The notes under the pieces: generated by a model | Seen by the model: the letters and a program-made list of their open reading frames with translations, nothing else | Told to the model about the DNA's origin: nothing | Database searches by the model: none | Part shown: piece after piece, positions 7,674 through 17,062 of the stretch | How the letters are laid out: each line of letters starts with the position of its first letter | How positions within the stretch are numbered: position 1 is the stretch's first letter | Program-made: the position numbers and the translations under genes | Assembly (NCBI GenBank): GCA_002172915.1 | Contig: NHBW01000013.1 | Coordinates: forward strand, 110,784-157,182 | DNA: 46,399 nucleotides | DNA from: Hyphomonas sp. TMED17 | GTDB taxonomy: Bacteria > Pseudomonadota > Alphaproteobacteria > Caulobacterales > Hyphomonadaceae | Direction of reading: 5' to 3'

Positions 7674-8996
7674 TCAACCATTGTGCGGGCGATAGCCGGC
7701 AAGCGCCCGCTCGGCCTTGATGTATTCGATCGCTTTATCCAGCTGATAATCATTTCCTTCATAATCCAGCGGCGGCTGCTCGTCAGGCAAGTGAGGCACG
7801 TCACGATCGGTCCCGTTTTCATTACCGAGCGCATTCATTAAATTCGCTTCCGAGTACCGCCCGATGCGCGCGATTTGCTCCTCGGTTAGGCGGACACTTG
7901 AAACTTCCACATCAGGTGAAATACCAGTGCCCTGAATAGACCGACCCGACGGCGTATAATACCGCGCCGTAGTCAACCGGATGGCACCGCGTCCACCACC
8001 GAGCGGCACCACAGTCTGCACCGAGCCTTTACCAAAACTGGTCATCCCGATCAGTGTCGCGCGGGAGCGATCCTGTAGGGCGCCGGCAACAATTTCGGAT
8101 GCAGACGCCGAACCAGCATTAATTAGAACAACAATCGGAACATCGCGAAAAACCACGCTGCGACTTGCGTTAAACCGGGCAATGTCCTGCGGCCGGCGTC
8201 CAATCGTCGAAACGACTTCTCCACCTGACAGGAACAGGTCCGACACACTGATTGCCTGATCGAGTAGACCGCCACCATTATTTCTGAGATCGAGGATGAG
8301 GCCAACCGGGCGATCGCCAACCGCCTCTTTCGCTTCAGTAATTGCAATTTCCAGCAATTCTGTTGTGCGCTCATTAAAAGTCGAAACCCGGAAATACAGG
8401 ATATTATCATCTACAAGCCGCCAGGTTGCCGACTTTGGTTTAATTACTTCACGTGTCAGCACCAGCTCGAACGGGTCCTGTCCCTCCCGCAAAACCGTTA
8501 CAGACAAATCGGTCCCGGCTTCACCCCGCATATTGCTGACGGCTTCGTCGAGCTTGAGGCCAAAAATTGATTTGCCATCGATTGATGTGAACAGGTCGCC
8601 AGGCAAAAGACCCGCCCGACTGGCCGGCGAGTCATCCATCGGCGTGACAACTTTTACAAAGCCGTCTTCCATTGTGACCTCGATCCCCAGACCGCCATAC
8701 TGGCCACTTGTCGACACTTGCATCGCTTCAAAATCGTCCGCAGATAAATAGCTCGAATGCGGGTCCAGCGACCCCAGCATCCCGTCAATCGCAGCATCGA
8801 TAACTGCAACCTCGTCAATTTCTTCGACATAATCGGCCTTGGCGCGCGCCAGCACCTCTGTGAACAAATCCAGCTGTTCATAGGTCAGGGCCCGCGTATC
8901 CGTCCCCTTTAATTCAGGCAGAGCAAACGCGGAAATCCCAATTGCTGCAGCACCTGTTACGAAGCCCAAGGCGGCATTGGAGAAAAAAGATTTCAT
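7674..8996 (-). CDS. ctpA: Carboxy-terminal processing peptidase (S41 family)
   Basis: A periplasmic serine protease that trims C-termini of exported proteins and, in proteobacteria, often controls murein hydrolases. The N-terminal 26 residues form a signal peptide or anchor (FVTGAAAIGISAFALP). A PDZ domain spans about 98-175 (GGLGIEV to VTVLREG). The S41 core has LRNNGGGLLDQA, the serine-rich nucleophile segment GSASASEIVAGAL at about 295-307, and the general-base lysine at 323 (SFGKG). Length is 440 residues. The start is 21 bases after the envC stop. Co-occurrence of EnvC and CtpA suggests coordinated cell-wall remodelling. Confidence 0.94.
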   Translation of the reverse strand: MKSFFSNAALGFVTGAAAIGISAFALPELKGTDTRALTYEQLDLFTEVLARAKADYVEEIDEVAVIDAAIDGMLGSLDPHSSYLSADDFEAMQVSTSGQYGGLGIEVTMEDGFVKVVTPMDDSPASRAGLLPGDLFTSIDGKSIFGLKLDEAVSNMRGEAGTDLSVTVLREGQDPFELVLTREVIKPKSATWRLVDDNILYFRVSTFNERTTELLEIAITEAKEAVGDRPVGLILDLRNNGGGLLDQAISVSDLFLSGGEVVSTIGRRPQDIARFNASRSVVFRDVPIVVLINAGSASASEIVAGALQDRSRATLIGMTSFGKGSVQTVVPLGGGRGAIRLTTARYYTPSGRSIQGTGISPDVEVSSVRLTEEQIARIGRYSEANLMNALGNENGTDRDVPHLPDEQPPLDYEGNDYQLDKAIEYIKAERALAGYRPHNG

Positions 8997-9017
8997 TTCA
9001 AAGCCCTCAATATTTCA

Positions 9018-10247
9018 CTAGCTCCGGCGCATCCATCTTTCAGGGTCCATGGGTTCACCCTCATACCGAACTTCCATGTAAAGCTCCGGCTCCGGTGTTA
9101 CGCGATTAGGCATACGGGCAACAGGCTCACCTTGGACGACGATCTGTCCTACACTAACATAAGCATTAGACATACCACTTAATAGTACATGGTACTCGTC
9201 AGAAGTCGAGATAATTAACAGTTGCCCATAGGTTCGGAACGGACCAGCAAACTCCACTTGACCTGTAACCGGAGCCGTTACTTGCGCCTGTGCGCGGGTC
9301 GCAAAGGCCAGCCCCTGGGCCGTCGATCCTCCCGGCATCCGGTCGCCCCACTTCCGGACTTGCCGGCCGACAGCAGGCTGGTTTAGCTCACCAATCAAGC
9401 TCCTCAGATTAGGATCTAGCTGTCCGCGCCGAGACGGTCGCGCAATGGACCGTCGTCCGGTATTATTCGGACTGGCCGCTGCCAGCTGCAAATAGGGTTT
9501 CAAACCCGGGGCTGAAGGCGCCCGGTCCTCGAGTGCGGTTAACAAGTCGCGGACGCTATCTGCCTCCTGTCCAAGCTGAGCGACCCGTTCCCGCATAGAT
9601 GATGTATTACTGCGAACATCTTCAAATGCATTGCGCTTCACGGCGGTCATCTGCACGATCTCCGCGCGTCGCAGGGCAAGATTGGCTTCGGCAGCTGCCA
9701 GCCGCGATATCTCCATTGTGATTGACTGCTCCAAGGTTCTCAGCTCATCAAGCTCGCTGGCCAGACGGTTCGTTTCCGCCTTCATTTGCGGCGCCGCATA
9801 CCCCATCAAAATGGCCGACCGGATCGCCAAATTTGCATCATCAACATGGGTTATCCAAGCCGGCGGCCGGTGGCGCCCGGAAATCGCCAGCGCCGCTAGC
9901 AAATCATCGATCACAATCTCACTCTGCAACAAAATCCGTTCGGTCGATGCCTTACGCGTTTTCAATGAAATCAATTCGAGCTCTGCTGCTGTGGCTTGTT
10001 CCTCCCGACGCTGGCTCTCCATCGACGCTTCCAGCAAACGCTGCTCAAGCTCGAAAACATCCATCTCGGCATCGGTCTCAGCAGTTTCCAACGCCCGTAA
10101 GGCTGCCTCGGCGGCATCCCTTTCAGAGGTCAGGGCATTGAGCTCGCCACGGCTGAAATCATTCGCTGCGGCGTCAAAATTAGCCATGCCGGCAAACATA
10201 GCCGCAATACAGAACACGGAGAAAATGAAAACGAGACGGATTAACAT
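9018..10247 (-). CDS. envC: Murein hydrolase activator EnvC family protein (coiled coil plus degenerate LytM)
   Basis: EnvC activates amidases at the septum under FtsEX control. A signal sequence (LVFIFSVFCIAAMFAGMANF) leads into a long heptad-like coiled coil at about 35-260, with alanine, glutamate and leucine periodicity and many ERD/EAA segments. The C-terminal M23-like domain (TAPVTGQVEFAGPFRTYGQLLIIS to LYMEVRYEGEPMDPERWM) lacks the HxxxD and HxH zinc ligands. It should therefore be catalytically dead, as in true EnvC. At 409 residues it matches the family. The ftsEX genes lie about 4 kb away, so both halves of the division-activation pathway are in this window. Confidence 0.9.
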   Translation of the reverse strand: MLIRLVFIFSVFCIAAMFAGMANFDAAANDFSRGELNALTSERDAAEAALRALETAETDAEMDVFELEQRLLEASMESQRREEQATAAELELISLKTRKASTERILLQSEIVIDDLLAALAISGRHRPPAWITHVDDANLAIRSAILMGYAAPQMKAETNRLASELDELRTLEQSITMEISRLAAAEANLALRRAEIVQMTAVKRNAFEDVRSNTSSMRERVAQLGQEADSVRDLLTALEDRAPSAPGLKPYLQLAAASPNNTGRRSIARPSRRGQLDPNLRSLIGELNQPAVGRQVRKWGDRMPGGSTAQGLAFATRAQAQVTAPVTGQVEFAGPFRTYGQLLIISTSDEYHVLLSGMSNAYVSVGQIVVQGEPVARMPNRVTPEPELYMEVRYEGEPMDPERWMRRS

Positions 10248-10421
10248 TTGCGCACAATGTCACATATTAAGTGAGCGAGCTGTTAACAAAGCAAAAAAAT
10301 GCAGTGACCGCGCAAATTATTAAACCGAACTAGAAATCATGCTCACCGTCTGTTAGCGAAGGCTTCAGTCAATCTTCGATGCCATTTGCAGACAGCATCA
10401 ATTTTCGCGGTGGAAAATCAA

Positions 10422-11138
10422 ATGCCGAAACTCATTCTAACACGCCACGGGCAAAGTCAGTGGAATCTGGAAAATCGCTTTACCGGCTGGTGGGATGCCG
10501 ACCTTACGGAAAAAGGGGTCGCCGAAGCCAGAAAGGGAGGCCGCTTGCTGAGCGAGGCAGGCATTAAGCCGCGGTTCGCTTTCACAAGTCTTCAGACACG
10601 GGCGATCAGAACACTGTGGCTGGGGCTCGAGGAAATGGGTCTGACCTGGCTGCCGGTTGAAAAGAGCTGGCATCTTAATGAACGTCACTATGGCGCCTTG
10701 ACCGGGCTTGATAAAGGCGAACCCGCGGCCCGCCACGGCGCCGAACAAGTCCATATCTGGCGCCGGTCTTACGATATCCCGCCGCCGGCCATGCCGGCCG
10801 ACAGCCCCTATCTGATGACGGGTGATCCGCGCTATGCCGGCATCGTTATTCCGCAGGCAGAAAGCCTGAAGCTCACCCTCGAACGCGTACTGCCATACTG
10901 GCAAGCATCGATCGTTCCAATCCTGCAGGCCGGGACCGAAACGATAATTTCAGCTCATGGCAATTCTCTAAGAGCACTCGTTAAGCATTTGTTCCGGGTC
11001 CCTGACGAAACCGTCACAGATGTTGAGATACCAACTGGAAATCCACTTGTAATTGATCTCGACAGCAAACTCAGCCCAACTCAGGCGCGCTATCTCGATG
11101 GCGACCGGGCCAGCAAGCTGCCGGCGCTGCCAGCATGA
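10422..11138 (+). CDS. gpmA: 2,3-bisphosphoglycerate-dependent phosphoglycerate mutase
   Basis: Interconverts 3- and 2-phosphoglycerate in glycolysis and gluconeogenesis through a phosphohistidine. The start at 10422 puts the catalytic RHG motif at residues 8-10 (His9). The acid Glu87 is in NERHYG and the second histidine is His179 in SAHGNSLRAL. It has 238 residues, slightly below the E. coli 250. GGTGG precedes the start. Its stop overlaps the purU start as ATGA, so gpmA-purU-deaminase form one unit. It is divergent from envC. Confidence 0.93.
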   Translation: MPKLILTRHGQSQWNLENRFTGWWDADLTEKGVAEARKGGRLLSEAGIKPRFAFTSLQTRAIRTLWLGLEEMGLTWLPVEKSWHLNERHYGALTGLDKGEPAARHGAEQVHIWRRSYDIPPPAMPADSPYLMTGDPRYAGIVIPQAESLKLTLERVLPYWQASIVPILQAGTETIISAHGNSLRALVKHLFRVPDETVTDVEIPTGNPLVIDLDSKLSPTQARYLDGDRASKLPALPA

Positions 11139-11986
11139 ACCGGGAATATATATTGCGGGTGTCCGCGCCCGACGCGATCGGCATTCTCGCGGAGGTGATG
11201 ACAAATCTCGCCAGCCACCGTCTCAATGTAATTGAAAACCATGATTTCGGTGATGCGGAAACACAGCGTTTCTTTATCTGGGCAAAGTTCGAAGCCGAAC
11301 AGGGCTTTAATATGGACGCCTTCCGCGACGGTTTTCAGGCATTAGCGTCCAGATATGACATGGAATGGAGTTTGCGTCAGACATCCGATCAACCGCGCGC
11401 AGTGATACTTCTGTCAAAGGCCGATCATTGTCTAAATGATTTGCTGTACCGGCATCGCCGGAACCGGCTCGGAGCAGATATTGTTGCGGTTGTGTCAAAC
11501 CATGAAGTTGGTGCATGGCACGCGGAGCGCCACGATATCGATTTCATTCATATACCGGTAACACCCGACACCAAGCAGTCGGCCGAAGAGCAGTTGCGAC
11601 GGACACTCGCCGACTATCAGGCCGACCTCGTCATACTGGCGCGGTACATGCAAATTCTGTCGGACGACTTAAGCCGGGACCTCGCCGGTCGCTGCATCAA
11701 TATTCACCACTCGGCATTACCAAGCTTCAAAGGCGCCCGGCCTTACCATCAGGCGCATGCGCGCGGCGTCAAACTGGTCGGCGCCACCGCGCATTATGTC
11801 ACCGGCGACTTGGATGAAGGTCCGATTATCGCACAGGAAGTGTCTTCCGTGGATCACCGTCTGTCGGCAGATGCCATGGTTGAACGCGGACGGGATATCG
11901 AAGCCCGCGTTCTGGCACGCGCTGTTACGGCACATGCTGAAGGCCGGGTGTTTCTGAATGGCCATAGAACGGTTGTTTTCGAATGA
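11135..11986 (+). CDS. purU: Formyltetrahydrofolate deformylase
   Basis: PurU hydrolyses 10-formyltetrahydrofolate to formate and tetrahydrofolate, balancing the one-carbon pool. The N-terminal ACT domain occupies about 1-85 (YILRVSAPDAIGILAEVMTNL). The formyltransferase-like domain contains the catalytic N-x-H in INIHHSALPSF (Asn189, His191) and an Asp at about 227 in DLDEGPII. The PSFKGARPYHQAH segment separates it from methionyl-tRNA formyltransferase. Length is 283 residues, as usual. The 4-base overlaps with both gpmA and the downstream deaminase imply translational coupling. Confidence 0.94.
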   Translation: MNREYILRVSAPDAIGILAEVMTNLASHRLNVIENHDFGDAETQRFFIWAKFEAEQGFNMDAFRDGFQALASRYDMEWSLRQTSDQPRAVILLSKADHCLNDLLYRHRRNRLGADIVAVVSNHEVGAWHAERHDIDFIHIPVTPDTKQSAEEQLRRTLADYQADLVILARYMQILSDDLSRDLAGRCINIHHSALPSFKGARPYHQAHARGVKLVGATAHYVTGDLDEGPIIAQEVSSVDHRLSADAMVERGRDIEARVLARAVTAHAEGRVFLNGHRTVVFE

Positions 11987-12429
11987 ATGACGACGCCACA
12001 TATATGGCGCAGGCGCTGGCATTGGCGCGTCAACAACACGGCCGCACAGCCAGCAATCCGAGCGTCGGCTGCGTCATCATCGGACGGAATGGCAAGATTA
12101 TCGCGCAGGCCGCCACTGGTGACGGCGGGCGACCTCATGCAGAGCAACTGGCACTCGGGCAGATCGATGCCGAGCTCAGCACTGGGGCAACGGCCTATGT
12201 AACGCTGGAACCGTGTGGCACACGCAGCACTGGTGAGCCAAGTTGTTCCGACCGATTAATCGAAGCGCGGGTCGCGCGTGTCTGTTATGCAACCGACGAT
12301 CTGCATCCGCTTGGACATGGCGGGGCGGACAAACTCAGGCTCGCAGGCATCGAGGTTCATAAAGGGGTTTTACAAGCCGATGCGGACGTTTTTTATCAGG
12401 ATTTCTTCGCACGTTTAGACAAAAACTAA
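11983..12429 (+). CDS. Stand-alone RibD-type deaminase domain protein
   Basis: A zinc-dependent nucleotide deaminase of the CDA fold. Zinc-site residues are visible: HAE at 52-54, then PCG with Cys78 and a second Cys at 88 (EPCGTRSTGEPSC). The rest follows the deaminase half of RibD, including ARQQHGRTASNPSVGCVI at the start and AGIEVHKGVL near the end. The protein stops at 148 residues, without the reductase domain of bifunctional RibD. The Cys-Cys spacing (nine residues between) is one longer than I expect in classical RibD. It is coupled to purU by a 4-base overlap and lies upstream of folE, so a folate/pterin or riboflavin-related pyrimidine substrate is plausible but unproven. Confidence 0.8.
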   Translation: MNDDATYMAQALALARQQHGRTASNPSVGCVIIGRNGKIIAQAATGDGGRPHAEQLALGQIDAELSTGATAYVTLEPCGTRSTGEPSCSDRLIEARVARVCYATDDLHPLGHGGADKLRLAGIEVHKGVLQADADVFYQDFFARLDKN

Positions 12430-12618
12430 AGGGCGCATGATCCAACCAAAAACCGCGGACGTACAAATTTCTGGATATGTAAGCAAAGTAGGCTTATATA
12501 ATTTATTGAGCTCTTAGAGTAATCGCTACGGGCGGGCGTTAAGTCCAGGCTGGGGATCGTCAACAAATTGCGACAACAGCACGGCTCGACCTCCGTCTCT
12601 CATTATGAGGATAATCAC

Positions 12619-13236
12619 ATGCCGATGGATGCCATCACCCCGAAAGAAGAGATAACGCGGGTCGAACTCGAACGACCTACAGTAGAAGAAGCAATGGACG
12701 CAGTCCGGACCCTTATTGCATGGGCCGGCGACGACCCTCGACGAGAAGGCCTGATCGACACCCCGAAACGCGTCGTCAAAGCCTATCAGGAATTCTTTTC
12801 TGGATATCGGGAAGATCCCGTAGAATATCTATCGAGAACATTTGATGATGTTCAAGGCTATGATGATCTGGTCATGCTGAAAAACATTAATGTCGAAAGT
12901 CATTGCGAGCACCACATGGTGCCGTTTCTCGGCAAGGCTTTTATCGCCTATATGCCGACACAGTCGGTTGTCGGCATTTCAAAACTGGCGCGAGTTGTAG
13001 AGATTTTCGCCAAACGTTTGCAAACACAAGAAACCATGACCGCGCAAATTTGCGACGCGATCACAGAAAGCCTTGCGCCAATGGGTGTCGCTGTTCTGAT
13101 TGACGCGGAGCACCAATGCATGTCGACACGCGGCGTCCACCACAAGGATGTCACGACAGTGACGACACAATTTACGGGCGTGTTCAAAACCGACAAGGAT
13201 TTGAGAAACCGGTTCCTGCGCTTGACCGAGAGCTAA
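12619..13236 (+). CDS. folE: GTP cyclohydrolase I
   Basis: Converts GTP to 7,8-dihydroneopterin triphosphate, the first step of folate (and queuosine precursor) synthesis. Zinc ligands Cys96 and His99 are in ESHCEHHMVPF and Cys167 in EHQCMSTRG. GISKLARVVEIFAKRLQTQE is the family's active-site helix. The start at 12619 has GAGG 9 bases upstream and gives 205 residues; ATG 12625 is a close alternative and the frame open to 12568 looks non-coding. A possible -10 (TATAAT) lies at 12497-12502 in the leader. The gene ends in a strong terminator at 13299-13327. Confidence 0.95.
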   Translation: MPMDAITPKEEITRVELERPTVEEAMDAVRTLIAWAGDDPRREGLIDTPKRVVKAYQEFFSGYREDPVEYLSRTFDDVQGYDDLVMLKNINVESHCEHHMVPFLGKAFIAYMPTQSVVGISKLARVVEIFAKRLQTQETMTAQICDAITESLAPMGVAVLIDAEHQCMSTRGVHHKDVTTVTTQFTGVFKTDKDLRNRFLRLTES

Positions 13237-13298
13237 TCGGTTTCACTTGTTAAACGTGCACCAGCGTCTTGGACCAGTGCCGTTACTCACTTAAACAA

Positions 13299-13327
13299 AA
13301 CCCGCATCTCACGATGCCGGTTTTTTT
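13299..13327 (+). terminator. Rho-independent terminator of folE
   Basis: Arms AACCCGCATC and GATGCCGGTT flank a TCAC loop with one mismatch, followed directly by seven T. It lies 63 bases after the folE stop. A near-identical hairpin occurs at 13560-13583. The 226 bases between the two hairpins carry no gene I can support. Confidence 0.75.
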
Positions 13328-13559
13328 AGCGGCCACCACGTGGCCCGCAAACGAACCAAAAATCTCGACGCGATCATTTGCGGCCGCGTCGCAGGCGCCG
13401 CACGCGCACCAATTTTTGCGATCCAATGACCAAGCCTGGTACATCACCAATGATACAATATCCTGCGCGCCGCAGCTCTAGTGTCGTCCATCGCAGCGGG
13501 CAACGCCGATCAATTTGTTCACTACCGGTATTGTCCGACGAGACATGCCAGAAGAACAA

Positions 13560-13583
13560 AGCCCGCATCTCACGATGCGGGCT
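13560..13583 (-). terminator. Hairpin downstream of the CAP-domain gene, near copy of the folE terminator
   Basis: Arms AGCCCGCATC and GATGCGGGCT form a perfect 10-bp stem with a TCAC loop. Read on the minus strand it is followed by TTTGTTCTTC and lies about 29 bases beyond the stop of the CAP-domain gene, so it probably ends that transcript. Its core and left flank repeat the folE terminator with two differences. Confidence 0.6.
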
Positions 13584-13611
13584 CCATCACAGAAAATAAT
13601 GAGCTTGGCGA

Positions 13612-14451
13612 TTAACGCGCGACAAGAGGTCCTTTGACCATTGTCAGCCGCGCGCCATCCTGCACAATTATATCAACAGCGCCAACCGTTTCGCGATCAA
13701 GGCGGGTTGCACGAAGCCGGCCAAAAGTCCCATTGGTTACGAGCGCGCCTGTCGATGCATCCGTAATACTCCATCCGACCTGGGCACCAGTTCCATCCTC
13801 GAGAGAGGCTGACATTGACTGACGGCCCTCTATTTGTGGTGGGATTGGTTGCTCCAGTTTACCGGCAGCTTCGGCGAACGTCATCACCAGATATAAAGCG
13901 CCATCCGCCTCGGCAATGCCGATACCCATATCGGAAAAAGACGAGCGCACCAGATTCAGGGCATTTTCTTCGTCCTGGCTCAGCGTCTGAAATAATTGCG
14001 CGTCACTTGTGCTGGCAGCCAACTTGATAACATTCGCGCCAAAATCGCCAACGAGCAATTCGCGATCCATTGCCCGGATCCGGAACAGGTGGTCACGGCC
14101 CTCAAGATCAGCGTGCGCGACATAATCACGGCTGGCCATATCAAGCGCATGCGCTTTCGCAGCCATATCCAGACTTCCGCGGCGGGTAATAGGTGCCAGA
14201 CCCAAGTCCGTCCGTGCCGCATTGACCCGGTCGGCAAGCTCCTGCTCGACATCAGCACGCAACACGTCGGTTTCTTCAACGCACAAATTTGTTTCTGCAA
14301 TATAATTTGAGAGATCCGAAGCATAACCGCCGGCGCCTACACATCTGGTATCGGCCATTGCCAAGGAACTTAAGACGGCTCCGCCTGCCGCCGCAAATGC
14401 TAACGACACGATGGACCTAAAATTGACATATCTCTGTAACATAACTGACAT
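13612..14451 (-). CDS. Secreted CAP (SCP/PR1-like) domain protein
   Basis: A signal sequence (SIVSLAFAAAGGAVLSSLAMA) is followed by a domain with NAARTDLGLAPITRRGSLDMAAKAHALDMASRDYVAHADLEGRDHLFRIR. This is the pattern of bacterial CAP/YkwD proteins (R...GL..L.....L...A..HA.DMA...y..H....G). The CAP domain spans about 70-185; a beta-rich tail follows. CAP proteins are extracellular or periplasmic and of uncertain activity. Three ATGs are possible (14472, 14451, 14442); 14451 and 14442 give a normal signal peptide length. The gene stands alone, with a terminator-like hairpin on its 3' side. Confidence 0.75.
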   Translation of the reverse strand: MSVMLQRYVNFRSIVSLAFAAAGGAVLSSLAMADTRCVGAGGYASDLSNYIAETNLCVEETDVLRADVEQELADRVNAARTDLGLAPITRRGSLDMAAKAHALDMASRDYVAHADLEGRDHLFRIRAMDRELLVGDFGANVIKLAASTSDAQLFQTLSQDEENALNLVRSSFSDMGIGIAEADGALYLVMTFAEAAGKLEQPIPPQIEGRQSMSASLEDGTGAQVGWSITDASTGALVTNGTFGRLRATRLDRETVGAVDIIVQDGARLTMVKGPLVAR

Positions 14452-14533
14452 AAAAGTGTCATATTCAGGCACTTGTCAACCAATTTAATCCAATTTCGGA
14501 CGATTTATAATCCGTATTCGGATTATATTGACT

Positions 14534-14567
14534 AAAAAAAATGCCGCTCATTCTCGATGAGCGACAT
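14534..14567 (-). terminator. Rho-independent terminator of pnp
   Basis: On the minus strand, ATGTCGCTCAT and ATGAGCGGCAT pair through an 11-bp stem with one G-U pair and a 5-base loop, followed by eight T. It lies 47 bases after the pnp stop and is one of the clearest terminators in the window. Confidence 0.88.
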
Positions 14568-14613
14568 TTAAATATCAATAAAATCAATAACTTAAGATAA
14601 TATCATCTCAATT

Positions 14614-16725
14614 TTATTCGATTTCCTTGCCAGTTTCCTGATCAACGTTTTTCATCGCCAAGCGAACTTTACCGCGATCATCGAAGCCCATCAGCTTAAC
14701 GAAAACAGTCTGTCCCTCAGAAACAAGGTCTTTCGGATGGTTAACCCGCTCATTAGACATTTGCGAGACATGAACCAGACCGTCTTTTGGCCCGAAGAAA
14801 TTCACGAAAGCGCCAAAATCTTTGATCGATACGACTTTGCCGGTATAGATTTCACCGACTTCTGGCTCCGCCACAATTTCCTTGATCATTTGCAGCGCTT
14901 TATCAATTGACGCCCGGTCCGTCGCAGAGACCTGCACAGTTCCGTCATCGTCAATATTCACTTTTGCACCAGTTTCATCGACAATCCCGCGGATAACTTT
15001 ACCGCCAGAACCGATAACATCGCGAATTTTATCAGATGGAACTTTAATAATTTCCATTTGTGGCGCGTTGGCGGCAAGACTGTCACGCGTTCCGTCAAGA
15101 CCTTTTGCCATTTCGCCGAGAATGTGCATCCGCCCACCCTTGGCCTGGTCAAGAGCCGTCTTCATGATTTCCCGCGTGATACCAGCAATCTTGATATCCA
15201 TTTGCAGGCTGGTCAGACCGGCTTCGGTACCAGCGACTTTAAAATCCATGTCACCCAGATGATCCTCATCGCCGAGAATATCTGACAAAACAGCCACACC
15301 ATCATCATCCTTGATAAGCCCCATGGCAATACCAGAGACCGGACGTTTAATCGGAACGCCGGCATCCATCATGGCCAGTGAACCACCGCAGACGGTCGCC
15401 ATTGAGGACGAGCCGTTCGACTCAGTGATCTCGGAGACGAGGCGGATCGTATATGGAAAGCTCTCATATTCTGGTAGGACGCCTTTTAGCGCGCGCCATG
15501 CAAGTTTACCATGGCCAGTCTCACGCCGGCTGGTACCGCCCATACGACCAGTTTCCCCGACTGAATAAGGCGGGAAATTATAGTGGAGCATGAATTTCTC
15601 TTTATGCAGGCCATCGAGACCATCGATGAACTGCTCGTCATCTGATGTACCGAGCGTTGCCACCGAAATCGATTGCGTCTCACCGCGGGTGAACAGCGCC
15701 GAACCATGCGTACGCGGCAGGAAGCCGGCTTCGGCTAAGATCGGGCGAACCTGATCCAGTGAACGACCGTCTATCCGCCGGCCTGTTTTTATAATATCGC
15801 CACGCACCACTTTCGCTTCGGCCTTCTTGAAAGCTGCCGAAAAGACATTGCTGCTCATGCCGTCCGGCCGCTCTTCGGTTTCCACCAGTTCTGCTGCCGC
15901 CTTTTCGCGAGCCGCACCGACCGCAGCCTGACGTTCCATCTTCTCGGTAATGCTATAGGCTTTTGACAGATCGTCACCGACCAGCGCCTGAATTGCCGAC
16001 AATTCCGATGACAGGTCTTCAGCCTCGAATTCGAACGGATCTTTCGCCGCAGCCTCGGCAAGCTCGATAATCGCATTGATCACCGGCTGCATCGCATCAT
16101 GGCCAGCCATAACCGCACCCAGCATAACATCCTCAGACAGTTCTTTTGCTTCGGATTCAACCATCATTACAGCATCGCTTGTGCCGGCAACAACCAGATC
16201 AAGCTCGGACTCTGCCAATGCATCAATCGTCGGGTTGATGACATATTCGCCGTCCTTATAGCCCACACGCGCGGCACCGATTGGTCCCATAAACGGCGCG
16301 CCGGACAGAACAAGCGCTGCAGATGCGCCAATCATGCCAATAACATCTGGATCATTTTCCAGATCATATGACATTGCCGTTAGAACCACCTGAACTTCAT
16401 TCTTGAAGCCCTCGGCAAATAATGGCCGGATCGGTCGATCGATTAGTCTGGAAGTGAGCGTTTCTTTTTCAGTCGGACGCCCTTCCCGCTTGAAGAACCC
16501 ACCCGGAATCCGCCCGGCGGCGTAATATTTCTCGATATAATTGACAGTGAGTGGGAAAAAATCCTGCCCGGGCTTTGCGCTTTTCGCAAATGTTGCCGTC
16601 GCAAGCAAAGTGGTCTCACCATAAGTGATCATAACAGAACCGTCTGCCTGTCTGGCGACCTGTCCTGTCTCGATTGTAAGCGTCCGACCGGCCCATTCCA
16701 GTGAGACTGAGTGTTTTTCAAACAT
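14614..16725 (-). CDS. pnp: Polyribonucleotide nucleotidyltransferase (PNPase)
   Basis: A phosphorolytic 3'-5' exoribonuclease and degradosome component. Domains in order: first RNase PH-like core (about 10-145, with the [12 protein letters not shown] loop), an alpha-helical linker, and the second catalytic RNase PH core (about 320-540, with [18 protein letters not shown] and [14 protein letters not shown]). A KH domain follows ([13 protein letters not shown]) and then an S1 domain ([20 protein letters not shown]). The start at 16725 ([14 protein letters not shown]) gives 703 residues; the longer frame enters the leader. It follows rpsO by 67 bases, the conserved rpsO-pnp order. The leader hairpin between them may act as a partial terminator or processing site. 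Confidence 0.97.
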   Translation of the reverse strand: MFEKHSVSLEWAGRTLTIETGQVARQADGSVMITYGETTLLATATFAKSAKPGQDFFPLTVNYIEKYYAAGRIPGGFFKREGRPTEKETLTSRLIDRPIRPLFAEGFKNEVQVVLTAMSYDLENDPDVIGMIGASAALVLSGAPFMGPIGAARVGYKDGEYVINPTIDALAESELDLVVAGTSDAVMMVESEAKELSEDVMLGAVMAGHDAMQPVINAIIELAEAAAKDPFEFEAEDLSSELSAIQALVGDDLSKAYSITEKMERQAAVGAAREKAAAELVETEERPDGMSSNVFSAAFKKAEAKVVRGDIIKTGRRIDGRSLDQVRPILAEAGFLPRTHGSALFTRGETQSISVATLGTSDDEQFIDGLDGLHKEKFMLHYNFPPYSVGETGRMGGTSRRETGHGKLAWRALKGVLPEYESFPYTIRLVSEITESNGSSSMATVCGGSLAMMDAGVPIKRPVSGIAMGLIKDDDGVAVLSDILGDEDHLGDMDFKVAGTEAGLTSLQMDIKIAGITREIMKTALDQAKGGRMHILGEMAKGLDGTRDSLAANAPQMEIIKVPSDKIRDVIGSGGKVIRGIVDETGAKVNIDDDGTVQVSATDRASIDKALQMIKEIVAEPEVGEIYTGKVVSIKDFGAFVNFFGPKDGLVHVSQMSNERVNHPKDLVSEGQTVFVKLMGFDDRGKVRLAMKNVDQETGKEIE

Positions 16726-16747
16726 ACATTTTTCTTTCTTTACATAC

Positions 16748-16777
16748 AAAAAACCCGCCAAATCCACATGATTGGCG
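16748..16777 (-). terminator. Hairpin with U-tract between rpsO and pnp (attenuator or partial terminator)
   Basis: On the minus strand CGCCAA and TTGGCG pair across a 10-base loop region, then GGG leads into six T. It lies 15 bases past the rpsO stop and ends just before the pnp leader. E. coli has a terminator and an RNase III processing hairpin at the same place, so a similar role in setting the rpsO to pnp ratio is likely. Confidence 0.6.
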
Positions 16778-16792
16778 TGCCGCGTTTAGAAC

Positions 16793-17062
16793 CTACCGGC
16801 GGATTCCGAGGCTCTTGATCAACGCCTGATAACGGCCTTCATCTTTGCCTTTTACATAATCCAGCAATTTCCGACGGGTGGCGACCATTGTCAGCAGCCC
16901 GCGGCGTGAGTGATTATCTTTCTTATTGCTCTGGAAGTGACCGGTAAGATTGTTGATCCGCTCGGTGAGCACTGCAACCTGCACTTCAGGGCTACCCGTG
17001 TCACCTTCGGACCGGGCATATTCTTTGATCAATTCAGCTTTACGCTCAGGTGTGATCGACAT
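16793..17062 (-). CDS. rpsO: 30S ribosomal protein S15
   Basis: S15 binds the 16S rRNA central domain early in 30S assembly. The 89-residue length and the sequence are canonical, with [30 protein letters not shown] and the [24 protein letters not shown]-binding helix, ending in LGIRR. pnp follows on the same strand. The next gene upstream on this strand is an RHH-PII gene about 1.7 kb away rather than the usual truB. Confidence 0.97.
   Translation of the reverse strand: MSITPERKAELIKEYARSEGDTGSPEVQVAVLTERINNLTGHFQSNKKDNHSRRGLLTMVATRRKLLDYVKGKDEGRYQALIKSLGIRR

Noticed and set aside
9631-10323. Plus-strand open frame of 230 codons antisense to envC
   Set aside because: A low-complexity Ser/Ala/Arg translation mirrors the coiled-coil codons of envC; it is a shadow.
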